A stretch of 64,000 bases of DNA from Pararhizobium mangrovi (GCF_006516965.1 NZ_VHLH01000010.1:1-64000), one strand, 5' to 3'; positions 45,943 through 55,098 are shown, counted from the stretch's first letter. Notes: generated from the sequence alone by a model not told the origin. A program made the numbers and translations.

Positions 45943-47493
45943 GTGCCGGACGGAACGGACGAGATCGTCGTCATCGGCGCCGGCGTCGGTGGCCTGATCG
46001 CCGCACTGCGGCTCGCCGCTGCCGGTCGCTCCGTCACCGTCGTCGAAAAGGACGGCGGTCCCGGCGGCAAGATGGCGACCGTCGAACTCGCTGGCATGAC
46101 CGTCGACACCGGCCCGACCGTTTTCACCATGAAGCCGCTCTTCGAAGCCATCTTCGCCGAGGCCGGTCTGTCCTTCACCGACTACGTGACCGCCGTGTCG
46201 GCCGAGACCTTGGCTCGCCATCGCTGGCCGGACGGCTCGACATTGGATCTCTTCCGCGATCCCGAGCGCTCGGCCGAGGCGATAGGCGATTTCGCCGGCG
46301 CGAAGGCCGCGAAGGAATATCGTGGCTTCGTCGCGCGGGCAGGCGAGGTCTACCGTCTGCTCGAAAAGCCCTTCCTGTTCGCCGAACGGCCCGCCAATCC
46401 GATGGCGCTCGTCATGCGTGGCGGCTTCTCGTCGATGCCCGCCTTCGCCGGCCTCGACGCCTATTCGACGCTTGCCGACACGGTGGCACGGCATTTCACC
46501 GACCCGCGCCTGCGTCAGCTTTTCGGCCGATACGCCACCTATTGCGGTTCCTCGCCCTACGCCGCGCCGTCGACACTGGTGCTGATCGCCCATGTCGAGC
46601 AGGCGGGCGTCTTCCTCGTCGAAGGCGGCATGGCGGCACTTGCGAGCGGCCTGGCGCGCGCCTGCCGCGACGCCGGCGTTCGCCTGCGCTTCGACGCGCC
46701 GGTCGAGGAGATCGCAGTGGCGAAAGGACGCGTCGAGGGCGTGCGACTAGCCGGTGGGGAGATGCTTTCGGCCGATGCGGTCGTGTGCAACGCGGATCCG
46801 GCCGGGCTTTCCGGCGGACACCTCGGCGACCGGGCCGCGCGCGCCGTCACCGCACCCGGCGAGCGTTCGCTTTCGGCAGTGACGGTGTCCCTCGTCGGCA
46901 AATGCAACAACGACTGGCTGGGGCGCCACAACGTCGTGTTCTCAAGCGACTACCGGCGTGAGTTCGATCAGATGCTGAACGAAGGCCGGTTGGCGGACGA
47001 GCCGACGGCCTATTTGTGCGCGCAGGCACGCGGTGATGCGGGCGGACGACCGAAGGGGAACGAACCCGGTCCCGAACCCTTCCTGCTCGTACTCAATGCG
47101 CCGGCGAACGGTGATACGGTGAATTACGACGGTGCGGAGATCGAGCCATGGCTGGAGAAGGTCTTCGAGCGGATCGGGCAGACGGGCGGGACGCCGGACT
47201 GGACGAGCGCCCGGCGGATCGCAACGCCGACGGGCTACGCGCGCCGGTTTCCGGGCACGGGCGGGGCACTCTACGGTCCGGCCTCGCATGGGCCGATGGC
47301 CTCGTTCCGCCGGCCGGCGACGACGACACGGCTGCCGGGGCTCTATCTGGCGGGCGGCAGCACGCATCCGGGAGCGGGGGTGCCGATGGCGGCCCTTTCC
47401 GGCCGGCTGGCGGCGGAGCGCATCCTTTCGGACCGCGCTTCGACGCGCCGGTTCCGCCCGGCGGCTATGCCTGGTGGTATGTCGACGCGCTGA
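45943..47493 (+). CDS. crtD: 1-hydroxycarotenoid 3,4-desaturase
   Basis: 516-residue FAD-dependent desaturase that introduces the 3,4 double bond in hydroxylated or methoxylated acyclic carotenoids. The N-terminal dinucleotide site is IVVIGAGVGGLIAALRLAAAG, with VEKDGGPGGKMATVE after it; GRYATYCGSSPYAAPSTL and the C-terminal LYLAGGSTHPGAGVPMAALSG match CrtI/CrtD enzymes. GTG 45943 was chosen because AAGGAG lies six bases upstream; a TTG at 45913 in frame has no such site. The last 20 codons overlap the conserved beginning of crtC in another frame. Confidence 0.92.
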   Translation: MPDGTDEIVVIGAGVGGLIAALRLAAAGRSVTVVEKDGGPGGKMATVELAGMTVDTGPTVFTMKPLFEAIFAEAGLSFTDYVTAVSAETLARHRWPDGSTLDLFRDPERSAEAIGDFAGAKAAKEYRGFVARAGEVYRLLEKPFLFAERPANPMALVMRGGFSSMPAFAGLDAYSTLADTVARHFTDPRLRQLFGRYATYCGSSPYAAPSTLVLIAHVEQAGVFLVEGGMAALASGLARACRDAGVRLRFDAPVEEIAVAKGRVEGVRLAGGEMLSADAVVCNADPAGLSGGHLGDRAARAVTAPGERSLSAVTVSLVGKCNNDWLGRHNVVFSSDYRREFDQMLNEGRLADEPTAYLCAQARGDAGGRPKGNEPGPEPFLLVLNAPANGDTVNYDGAEIEPWLEKVFERIGQTGGTPDWTSARRIATPTGYARRFPGTGGALYGPASHGPMASFRRPATTTRLPGLYLAGGSTHPGAGVPMAALSGRLAAERILSDRASTRRFRPAAMPGGMSTR

Positions 47494-48353
47494 GTGACAA
47501 CGGCGAAAACGCGTTGACGATCATCGGCTTCGTCGGCAGCGTTTTCTCGCCGTATTACGTTTGGTCGGGTTTCAGGCGGCCGGAGAATCACTGCGCGATC
47601 AACGTCGCCCTCTACGGACGCCAGGGGCGGCGCTGGACGATGACCGAGCGCGGTGCACGTCACGTCGAGCGTAGTGCCGAAAGCCTGCGCGTCGGTCCGA
47701 GCCGGATGGACTGGGACGGCGAAGCGCTGACGGTTTCGCTGGACGAAATGAGCGCGCCGATCCCGAAACGCGTTCGTGGCCGGGTGGTGCTCAAGCCCGA
47801 GCGGCTCGTCGGGCCGGGCATCGCGCTCGATCCGGCAGGCTGTCATGTCTGGCGGCCGATCGCCCCGCGGGCACAGGTTTCCGTGGAGCTCGAAGCGCCG
47901 CATGCGTCTTGGCACGGCACGGCCTATTGGGATTCAAATGCCGGGTCCGAACCGCTCTCTCGTGGCTTCGATCGGTGGACATGGTGCCGTGCAGACCTCG
48001 GCGAGCGGACCGTCGTCTTCTACGATCACGAGCCGAAGGGCGGGTTGCCGCAATCGCTCGCCTTCCTGTTCGATCCTTCGAAAGCGATCTCGGAGATGAT
48101 ACCGCAACCGTCCTCGTCGCTCCGGGCCTCGCCGGTCTGGCGCATGCCACGGACGGTACGGTGTGACGAGAAAGCCGCGCCGCGCGTGGTCAAGACGTTG
48201 GAAGACGCGCCGTTCTACGCGCGATCGCTGATCGAGACGGAGGTTCTGGGCACGAAGGCGTACGCGGTCCATGAAAGCCTGTCGCTGACGCGTCTCGATT
48301 CGCCGATCACCCGACAGATGCTGCCCTGGCGCATGCCTCGGCGCTTCTTTTGA
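47148..48353 (+). CDS. crtC: Acyclic carotenoid 1,2-hydratase, overlapping crtD, start uncertain
   Basis: CrtC adds water across the C1-C2 double bond of lycopene or neurosporene. The recognisable protein begins at FDAPVPPGGYAWWYVDALSD (about base 47443) and runs 300 residues to the stop, with TIIGFVGSVFSPYYVWSG, WHGTAYWDSNAGSEPL and RGFDRWTWCRADL. Within this frame no ATG, GTG or TTG occurs between the ATG at 47148, deep inside crtD, and the conserved N-terminus; one CTG is present early. The coordinates use the 47148 ATG, which gives about 100 extra residues of unlikely Gly/Asp/Arg-rich sequence. The true product may instead arise from an unusual start, frameshifting from crtD, or a sequence error. 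Confidence 0.8.
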   Translation: MAGEGLRADRADGRDAGLDERPADRNADGLRAPVSGHGRGTLRSGLAWADGLVPPAGDDDTAAGALSGGRQHASGSGGADGGPFRPAGGGAHPFGPRFDAPVPPGGYAWWYVDALSDNGENALTIIGFVGSVFSPYYVWSGFRRPENHCAINVALYGRQGRRWTMTERGARHVERSAESLRVGPSRMDWDGEALTVSLDEMSAPIPKRVRGRVVLKPERLVGPGIALDPAGCHVWRPIAPRAQVSVELEAPHASWHGTAYWDSNAGSEPLSRGFDRWTWCRADLGERTVVFYDHEPKGGLPQSLAFLFDPSKAISEMIPQPSSSLRASPVWRMPRTVRCDEKAAPRVVKTLEDAPFYARSLIETEVLGTKAYAVHESLSLTRLDSPITRQMLPWRMPRRFF

Positions 48354-48486
48354 AAACGCATATGAAGCGGACGGGCCGTCGGATATTTTTTCGACGTGAT
48401 TCGAAGGGTGAGACGCCCTATCTTCGGGCTGGAAACGCGGTTCGATATCGCCCGGTCTCCGGCCGATCTGTAGTGAAAGCAAACCC

Positions 48487-48966
48487 ATGACCCTCACATC
48501 GATCCTCGTGCTGATCGGCTTCCTTGTCCTCGTCTTCCTCGTCGCAAGCGGCGGAGCGGTCTTCCGGCCCGGCCCCTGGTACGAGCGCATCGACAAGCCG
48601 GACTGGACGCCGCCCAAATGGGTCTTCCCGACGGTCTGGACACCGCTCTACCTGCTCATCGCGATCAGCGGCTGGCTCGCCTGGCGCGAAGCCGGCTTCT
48701 CGTTCGGCCTATTCACGGCCTACGTGGTGCAGCTCGTCCTGAACTATGCGTGGTCGGCGCTCTTCTTCGGCCTCGGCCGGGCGGACTACGCCTTCGCCGA
48801 CGTCGTCGCGCTCTGGATCGCCATCGCGGCGACGATCGCGAGCTTTGCCGCCGTCAGCGCGCTCGCCGCCTGGCTGCTCGTGCCGTATCTGGTCTGGGTG
48901 ACGATCGCGTCCGTGCTCAACCTCTCCGTCTGGCGGCGAAACCAGGCCATGCTCGCGCAGGTCTGA
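48487..48966 (+). CDS. tspO: TspO/MBR family tryptophan-rich sensory protein
   Basis: 159-residue five-helix membrane protein that binds porphyrins. Family features: RPGPWYERIDKPDWTPPKWVFPTVWTPLYLL near residue 27, LVLNYAWSALFFGL and LVPYLVWVTIASVLNLSVWRRN. In Rhodobacter TspO modulates photosynthesis-gene expression through the PpsR pathway in response to oxygen, which fits its place behind crtD-crtC. Convergent with bchO, 7 bases apart. Confidence 0.94.
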   Translation: MTLTSILVLIGFLVLVFLVASGGAVFRPGPWYERIDKPDWTPPKWVFPTVWTPLYLLIAISGWLAWREAGFSFGLFTAYVVQLVLNYAWSALFFGLGRADYAFADVVALWIAIAATIASFAAVSALAAWLLVPYLVWVTIASVLNLSVWRRNQAMLAQV

Positions 48967-48973
48967 GCGGTTC

Positions 48974-49846
48974 TCAAACGGTTTCGCGCCATGCCGATCG
49001 GATCGTGCCGGCGATCCGCTCGGGGTCTTCCTCGTGCATGAGGTGGCCGAGGCCGGCGAAGGTGAAGTGCGTCGCATCCATCACCCGTTCGGCGACCTGA
49101 CGGGCGACCCGCGGCGAGACCGCCTTGTCGTTTCCGGCATCGAAGAGCGACAGCGGGCACGCGAGACGCGGCAGGTCTCGCGCCAGCGTGTCCAGATCCC
49201 AGTTCGCCATCATGCTGAGCGTCGCCTCGACGTGAACCTGCGAACGAAAGAGGCGCTGGTAGAGCGTGATGCCGCGCTCGTCGATCGTCGAGCCGGTGCT
49301 TTCGATCAGTCGGACGACGGCGCGACGGTCACGTGCGCGCCAGGCGAAGAAGCGGGGCGCGACCGGGTTCAGAAAGAGGACTTTCGCCAGCGCGGGAAAC
49401 AGCGAGCCGGCAGCACCGGGAAAGGGCAGGAGCGCGCCGTTGAGGCTCGCAAGGCGCTTCGGCGCAAGCCGGCCGTCGAGCGCCATGCGCGTCAGGATCG
49501 CCGCGCCGGCGGAATGGCCGCACGCATATCGCGGCGTGAGGTCGAGCGCATGGAGGAGGGCGGCGAGCCGCTCGCCCATGGCGAGGATGGTCGGGCGTCG
49601 GCGCCGACGCTGGCGGGAAAAGCCGTTGTCCGGCATATCCGGTGCGACGACGGTGAAGTCGCGCGCGAGAACCGGCGCCAGATCCCGCCATGTGTGGGTG
49701 GAGGCGCCGGCACCGTGGACGAGCAGGAGGACGGGACCTTCGCCCATGATCTGGACGTGCCAGTCGACCCCGCCGGCTTCGACGAAGCGGCTGTGCGCGC
49801 GGTTCGGCCAGTCGCGACCTTCCTCCTGCCAATCGAGCGTGCTCAT
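48974..49846 (-). CDS. bchO: Alpha/beta hydrolase BchO (magnesium chelatase accessory)
   Basis: 290-residue alpha/beta hydrolase. Oxyanion region VHGAGASTHTWRDL, nucleophile elbow CGHSAGAAI and the C-terminal histidine in FTFAGLGHLMHEEDPE are present. BchO always accompanies bchID; its reaction is not known. The start overlaps the bchD stop (ATGA), making bchI-bchD-bchO a coupled string. Confidence 0.92.
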   Translation of the reverse strand: MSTLDWQEEGRDWPNRAHSRFVEAGGVDWHVQIMGEGPVLLLVHGAGASTHTWRDLAPVLARDFTVVAPDMPDNGFSRQRRRRRPTILAMGERLAALLHALDLTPRYACGHSAGAAILTRMALDGRLAPKRLASLNGALLPFPGAAGSLFPALAKVLFLNPVAPRFFAWRARDRRAVVRLIESTGSTIDERGITLYQRLFRSQVHVEATLSMMANWDLDTLARDLPRLACPLSLFDAGNDKAVSPRVARQVAERVMDATHFTFAGLGHLMHEEDPERIAGTIRSAWRETV

Positions 49847-51678
49847 GCCGTTTCGCTCTCGCCGGTGCGCAGTGTTTCGACCGCGCGGGAAATCGCCCGC
49901 GCGCCGGCATGTGGCAGGGGCAGGTAGCGTGCACCCATGGCCGCGGCGATCGAGCGGCCCTCCGGGCGCGGCCTTGCCGAGATGTCGACGAGCGCGGCGG
50001 TGATGCCACCGCTCCGGATGACGCGGGCAACGGTCTCCGCGTCGGCAACGGCACGCTTCCGGCCGGTGGTCCCGTCGCGTGCGATGTTGGCGCGGCCGTC
50101 CGTCAGAAGCACGATGGAAGGCGTCTCATCCTCGCGTTCGATGCGGCGCGCGAGGTCGTAGGCGGCTTCGAGTGCGGCGGCAAGCGGCGTTCCGCCGCCG
50201 CCGGGAAGGCCGGCGAGCATGCGTCGTGCGCTTGCGAGCGAGCGCGTCGGCGACAGCGCGAGCTCCGCACGTTCGCCCCGAAAGGTCACGAGGGCCACGC
50301 GGTCGCGCCGGCGATAGCTGCCGGCCAGCAGGTGCTCCACCGCGCCCTTGGCCTCGGCGAGCCGTTCGAGTGCGGCCGATCCGGAGGCATCGACGACGAA
50401 GATAATCGTCGAGCGCGGCGTGGCGCGGAAGCGGCGAACGCGAAAATCCGACGGGCGGACGAGGATCCGATCGCGCGCTTCCTCTTTTGCCCGCTCACGT
50501 CGGCGGATCGTCTGCCACGGTGCTGCGGCGCGCAACGTCGCGATAAGATCGAGCCTTGCATCGCTGCCGGGCCGGCCCTGGCGTGCAGGCAGGGGACGAC
50601 CATGTCGGGGTGTGCGCTGCGGCTTTCTTCGAGCATCGATCGTACCGTGGCTGCGGCCGCCGGACCCGAGCTTCGGCACGGCTTCGGCAAGCGCGTCCGG
50701 CAGGGCCGAGCGCGCCGCCTCGACGAGGATTTCGGTAAGCTGCGACATCTGGTTGTGCGCGCGAGCCGCGTCGTTTTCCTCGCGCCGGTCGGCGAAAGAT
50801 GCTCCGTCCGGTTCCCGATCGGATTCGGTGCGGGGCTCCGTTCTGCCGTCCTCGGCGTCGTTCCCGTTGGGGCGCTCGGCGTCGTCGCGTTCGCCAGAGT
50901 GTGGCATGCGCGATGCGCGGGGGCCGAGAACCAGACGCACGGCCATGGCGACGTCGTCCTCCTCGATGCTTGGGTGGCCGCGACGGACAGCGGAAAGACG
51001 GGCGACTGCAAGCGCTTGCAGCAGGCGCCGGGGATCGGCGATACCGAAACCGTCCGCGAGATCGGCAATCTCGCGAATTGTCCGGTCGTCGACGGCGATG
51101 GCGTTCGCAGCCGATGCCGAGACCGGAGCGGGGTCGAAGGACGGCGCCTTGCCGTTTTCTGGAAGGTCAAGCCGGATGGCACAACGAACGGTCAGCGCAT
51201 CCGGTGGTGCTTCTTCGGCGTCGGCCCCTTCGTCGAGGAGCACGAGCGCAAAGCGCGCCGGTCGTGTTTCGGAGAGGCCGTCGCGTTCGATCGCGATCGT
51301 CCCGGCATCGATCGCGGCTGCGATATGGCCCGCGGCGACCGGTGTCATCCGCTCGGCGCTGGCGACGACGAGAACTCCGCCATCGGCCCTGGCAAGCAGC
51401 CCCTGCGTGAAGACGGCCCGATCGGTGGCAAGCGTCGCGGCGGTGTCGAGCCCGCCGAGGAGAGCGCTTTCCGATGCTGCAGCGGGCACGCGAACGATCG
51501 GCCTGCCGTTCTGCGTCCCCCATGCCGAAAGGGCGGCGAGAAAGGCGGCGCGCGTCGGTCCGTGCCGCGCGCGCAGGTGCAGGCCGGTGCGCGGCGGATC
51601 GGCAAGGAAGATGGCGAGTGCGTCTCCGGCGACCGGCGGTGGTCCGTCATGCGCGTTGTCGTCGGTCGTCGCGCTCAC
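49843..51678 (-). CDS. bchD: Magnesium chelatase subunit D
   Basis: 611-residue AAA+ subunit of Mg-protoporphyrin chelatase. The N-terminal AAA+ domain lacks a working Walker A (SALLGGLDTAAT in its place), as is usual for BchD; a middle Asp/Glu/Arg-rich linker leads to a C-terminal von Willebrand A domain with the MIDAS motif FVVDASGSAAL and LLTDGRAN. The start GTG 51678 overlaps the bchI stop; the frame extends another 72 codons upstream inside bchI, which is a shadow. Confidence 0.94.
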   Translation of the reverse strand: MSATTDDNAHDGPPPVAGDALAIFLADPPRTGLHLRARHGPTRAAFLAALSAWGTQNGRPIVRVPAAASESALLGGLDTAATLATDRAVFTQGLLARADGGVLVVASAERMTPVAAGHIAAAIDAGTIAIERDGLSETRPARFALVLLDEGADAEEAPPDALTVRCAIRLDLPENGKAPSFDPAPVSASAANAIAVDDRTIREIADLADGFGIADPRRLLQALAVARLSAVRRGHPSIEEDDVAMAVRLVLGPRASRMPHSGERDDAERPNGNDAEDGRTEPRTESDREPDGASFADRREENDAARAHNQMSQLTEILVEAARSALPDALAEAVPKLGSGGRSHGTIDARRKPQRTPRHGRPLPARQGRPGSDARLDLIATLRAAAPWQTIRRRERAKEEARDRILVRPSDFRVRRFRATPRSTIIFVVDASGSAALERLAEAKGAVEHLLAGSYRRRDRVALVTFRGERAELALSPTRSLASARRMLAGLPGGGGTPLAAALEAAYDLARRIEREDETPSIVLLTDGRANIARDGTTGRKRAVADAETVARVIRSGGITAALVDISARPRPEGRSIAAAMGARYLPLPHAGARAISRAVETLRTGESETA

Positions 51679-52613
51679 GAAAGGTCGAGCTCCGCGAGCG
51701 CGCGTTCGATCCGTGCGTTCGATCCCGTCTCGTCGAGGGGGTCGCGGCGAAGGCGATGGCGAAGGACGGCGGGCGCGACCCGGCCGATATGGTGCGCGGT
51801 CAGCATGGTTTCGCCATCGAGCGCGGCGACCGCACGCGCGGCGCGGATCAGCGTCAGCTCGCCGCGCAATCCGTCCGTGCCGAGCGAGGCGCACAGGCGG
51901 GCGGCGGCGGTCAGTGCGCTATCCGGGGTTTCGATGGCGGCGAGCTCGCTGCGCGCCCGGGCGATGCGGCTGGTGAGCGCCTGTTCGTCGGCCGTCCATT
52001 CTTCGACGAAGGCGTCCGGGTCCCGGTCGAACCGGTCGCGACGGCGAACGATTTCCACGCGCGTCTCGATGGAGTCCGGCGTCTTCGTGTCGACGGACAG
52101 CGCGAAGCGGTCGAGGAGCTGGGGGCGCAACTCGCCTTCCTCCGGATTGCCGCTGCCGACCAGAACGAACTTCGCGGAGTGGCGCACGCTCAGCCCCTCG
52201 CGCTCGACGATGTTCTCGCCGGATGCCGCGACATCGAGAAGCAGGTCGACGAGGTAATCCTCGAGTAGGTTGATCTCGTCGATGTAGAGAAAGCCGCCGT
52301 CGGCCTTGGCGAGCAGGCCGGGCTGAAAGCTTTTCTCCCCGCTCGTCAGTGCTTTTTCTATGTCGAGCGCGCCGACGAGCCGATCCTCGGTGACGCCGAG
52401 CGGCATGTCCACCACGGGAACGACGCCGCCATCGGCAGTGTCTTCATCCTCCGGCAGGACGCGGGCGAGTGCGCGCACGGCCGTCGACTTGCCGGTTCCG
52501 CGTTCGCCGAAGACGAGGACGCCGCCGATGCCCCGATCCACGGCGGCGATCAGCAGGGCCTGCTTCATCTCCGGCTGATCGACGATGGCGCTGAACGGAT
52601 AGCTTTGCGACAT
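51675..52613 (-). CDS. bchI: Magnesium chelatase subunit I (ATPase)
   Basis: 312-residue AAA+ ATPase that drives insertion of Mg2+ into protoporphyrin IX. Walker A GERGTGKS (36-43), PLGVTEDRLVGALDIEKAL, Walker B FLYIDEINLL (108-117), SGNPEEGELRPQLLDRF with the arginine finger. Somewhat shorter than many BchI proteins (about 335-350). ATG 52613 lies 8 bases from a PpsR-type palindrome. Confidence 0.96.
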   Translation of the reverse strand: MSQSYPFSAIVDQPEMKQALLIAAVDRGIGGVLVFGERGTGKSTAVRALARVLPEDEDTADGGVVPVVDMPLGVTEDRLVGALDIEKALTSGEKSFQPGLLAKADGGFLYIDEINLLEDYLVDLLLDVAASGENIVEREGLSVRHSAKFVLVGSGNPEEGELRPQLLDRFALSVDTKTPDSIETRVEIVRRRDRFDRDPDAFVEEWTADEQALTSRIARARSELAAIETPDSALTAAARLCASLGTDGLRGELTLIRAARAVAALDGETMLTAHHIGRVAPAVLRHRLRRDPLDETGSNARIERALAELDLS

Positions 52614-52620
52614 TGCGAAT

Positions 52621-52638
52621 TGTCTATCTTGCTTTACA
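52621..52638. promoter_or_regulatory. PpsR/CrtJ-type operator at the bchI/crtE divergent promoter
   Basis: TGTCTATCTTGCTTTACA fits TGT-N12-ACA exactly, 8 bases upstream of bchI and 127 bases from the crtE start. A half-site follows (TTGACA near 52656). It probably controls both bchIDO and crtE. Confidence 0.78.
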
Positions 52639-52764
52639 GTAGGGCGCAAACGGATTTGACACCCGGCGGTGCCCGCGATTGGCGGGCAGTGGCCGTTTCG
52701 ACGGGCAGGGGACAGCGTCGCGGACTTCGAGACCGCGCGAGGGACCCGGCGAAAGGAGCCGATC

Positions 52765-53754
52765 TTGAACGAACATGTCGCCAAGGATGGCATGAAAGCC
52801 GGTGCCGGATCGAGAGGCGATCTTGCCGCCGCGAAGGCGCTCGTCGAGGCGAGGCTCGCCGCACTCGTGCCGGCGGCGCCGGCAGCCCAGCCCGAACTCG
52901 GCGAAGCGATGCGCGACGCCCTTCTTTCGGGTGGGAAACGCCTTCGTCCGCTGATGTGCATGGCTGCGACCGCCGATCTCGGAGCCGACCCGGCGAGCGC
53001 CGTCGATGCGGGCAGCGCCATCGAGTTCGTCCACGCCGCCTCGCTGGTGCTCGACGATCTGCCCTGCATGGACGATGCCGCGATGCGCCGGGGCCGCCCG
53101 ACGATCCACCTCGCGCATGGCGAGGATCTCGCGGTGTTGACGGCCGTTTCGCTTCTCACCGGCGCGAGCGAAGTGCTTGCCGACATCGAGGTGCTGCCGT
53201 GCCAGACCCGGCTTGCCTGCGTGCGCATGTTGGCTTCGGCGACCGGCGCGCAAGGGTTGTGCGCGGGCCAGTTCGCGGATCTGCGCGGCGGCCGCGGCCC
53301 GCGCGACGGCGCCTCGATCGCAGCCGCGAACGACTTGAAGACGGGATCGCTCTTTCGCGTGTCGGTAGGCTTTGCCGGTCTCATCGCCCAGGCCGATGCC
53401 GCCACGCGCGAGCGCCTCGATGGCTTTGCGCGCTCGCTCGGCCTCGCCTTCCAGCTCATGGACGACCTTCTCGACCAGAGCGGACGGCCTTCCCTTTCGG
53501 GCAAGGATTGCGGGCAGGATGCCGGCAAGTCGACGATGGTTACCGTCTTCCGGCGCGGGGCTGCGGAAGACCAGATCCGCGGGCATATTGGCGAAGCGAA
53601 GCAGTGCCTCGAAACGCTTTTCGGTCCGAAAAGCCGGCTCGGCGACCTCGTCGACATGATCGTGGCACACGGCGAAGCGCTTCGCGGGCCGGGCATGGGT
53701 CGCCGTACGACGGTCGCCAACGACCTTCCGGACATTCAAGCCGCGGCACGATAA
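52765..53754 (+). CDS. crtE: Geranylgeranyl diphosphate synthase
   Basis: 329-residue trans-prenyltransferase. First Asp-rich motif LVLDDLPCMDDAAMRRGRPT, second Asp-rich motif FQLMDDLLDQSG, and LLSGGKRLRPLM for diphosphate binding. It supplies the C20 precursor for carotenoids and the bacteriochlorophyll tail. TTG 52765 was chosen because AAAGGAG lies upstream at good spacing; ATG 52792 is an alternative giving 320 residues. No crtB or crtI follows. Confidence 0.9.
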   Translation: MNEHVAKDGMKAGAGSRGDLAAAKALVEARLAALVPAAPAAQPELGEAMRDALLSGGKRLRPLMCMAATADLGADPASAVDAGSAIEFVHAASLVLDDLPCMDDAAMRRGRPTIHLAHGEDLAVLTAVSLLTGASEVLADIEVLPCQTRLACVRMLASATGAQGLCAGQFADLRGGRGPRDGASIAAANDLKTGSLFRVSVGFAGLIAQADAATRERLDGFARSLGLAFQLMDDLLDQSGRPSLSGKDCGQDAGKSTMVTVFRRGAAEDQIRGHIGEAKQCLETLFGPKSRLGDLVDMIVAHGEALRGPGMGRRTTVANDLPDIQAAAR

Positions 53755-53821
53755 ACCGCCAGATTCGCGCGCAATCGATACTGCGCTCGTCGATCGAATT
53801 CGGCTGAAGACGGGGAAGGAA

Positions 53822-53897
<76 letters not shown>

Positions 53898-54013
53898 ACA
53901 CGCAACCGCATCGCGGTCACAGGCGCGGATATAACCGGCGTGCCGGCACCTGTCCAGAGCGGCCGGCGATTTTTCGCCATGGCGTATCGCTCGTCCGCAT
54001 GACACCGAAAGGT

Positions 54014-54475
54014 TCAGTGCATGCGTGCGGCGAGATCCGTCAGGATCCACGTCGTTCCCCCGGCCATGGCGATCAGGATGAGGCTCGTGAAGAGGATCAG
54101 CATCAGGTCGTCGGTGTGCTGGTTCGGCGGATCGATATGCAGGAAGAAGCGAAAATGCACGACGACCTGCACGAGGGCGAGCACGCCGATCGCAACGAGC
54201 AGCCAGCCATGGGAAAGCATCGACCAGTGCACGAGGGCGAAGGGGATCGCCGTCAGCACGAATGCGAGCGAGACGCCACGGACGTAGGAGCCCAGTTCGC
54301 GGCGGTATTCGGCCTGTTCGTCTTCCGGTCGGCCGTGCGATCCCGTGCTGCCTGCAAGGCTCCGAGTGCCGGTGCGCCGACGTGCGAACATCGCCGGAAG
54401 CAACGCCGCCACGACGAGGATGGCAAGGCGACGGACGAGGGTACCGGCGCCGACGGCCTTCTTCCCGCCGCTCAT
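54014..54475 (-). CDS. cyoD: Cytochrome o ubiquinol oxidase subunit IV
   Basis: 153-residue small membrane subunit. The conserved part (from about residue 60) has three helices with GYVRGVSLAFVLT-type, ALVHWSMLSHGWLLVAIGVLALVQVVVHFRFFLHI and MLILFTSLILIAMAGGTTWIL. The N-terminus is about 40 residues longer than usual; an internal ATG at 54391 would give 126 residues, near normal size, but 54475 overlaps the cyoC stop (ATGA) and was kept. Last gene of the operon. Confidence 0.85.
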   Translation of the reverse strand: MSGGKKAVGAGTLVRRLAILVVAALLPAMFARRRTGTRSLAGSTGSHGRPEDEQAEYRRELGSYVRGVSLAFVLTAIPFALVHWSMLSHGWLLVAIGVLALVQVVVHFRFFLHIDPPNQHTDDLMLILFTSLILIAMAGGTTWILTDLAARMH

Positions 54476-55098
54476 GCGAGGCCTCCGAGATAGACGACGG
54501 TGAAGATCACCACCCAGACGATGTCGAGGAAGTGCCAGAAGAGGCCGAGCCGCTGCACGCCGAGCTTGACCTCCTTGTCGATGCCGTGGATCGCGATCTG
54601 TGCCATCAACGCGATGGCCCACACGCAGCCGGCGAGCACGTGCAGCCCGTGAAGGGGAACGAGAGCGAAGAAGGCCGAGGCGAAGCCGCTCCGGCTAGGC
54701 CCGGCGCCCATCGCGATCATGTGCGCGAAGTCGTGCAGTTCGAAGCCGAGAAAGACGGCCGCGAGAAGCAGGGTGACGCACAGCCATTTGACGAGCGGGC
54801 GAGGGCTGCGCGCATATTTCAGTGCCAGCGAGGCCATGCCGAAGGTGAAGCTGCTGGCAAGCAGCGCCGCCGTCTCGATGGTGATGCTCTTCAGATCGAA
54901 CAGCGCTTCGGGTCCCAGTCCGCCTGCCACCGACGAGACCATCCGGGCATAGGTGGCGAAGAGCAGGGCGAAGACGATCGCGTCGCTCATTAGGAAGACC
55001 CAGAAGCCGAAGTTCATCTCCTCGGCGTCCGCGGCGACGTCGGGGTGTCCCTCTCCCAGGCGAAGGCCTGGATGGCGTACGTCCTTCGCGCGGCTCAT
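54472..55098 (-). CDS. cyoC: Cytochrome o ubiquinol oxidase subunit III
   Basis: 208 residues, five membrane helices. Family features: FGFWVFLMSDAIVFALLFATY, SFTFGMASLAL, FFALVPLHGLHVLAGCVWAIALM and the C-terminal RLGLFWHFLDIVWVVIFTVV. ATG 55098 (MSRAKD) overlaps the cyoB stop; the frame continues upstream as a shadow. Confidence 0.95.
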   Translation of the reverse strand: MSRAKDVRHPGLRLGEGHPDVAADAEEMNFGFWVFLMSDAIVFALLFATYARMVSSVAGGLGPEALFDLKSITIETAALLASSFTFGMASLALKYARSPRPLVKWLCVTLLLAAVFLGFELHDFAHMIAMGAGPSRSGFASAFFALVPLHGLHVLAGCVWAIALMAQIAIHGIDKEVKLGVQRLGLFWHFLDIVWVVIFTVVYLGGLA

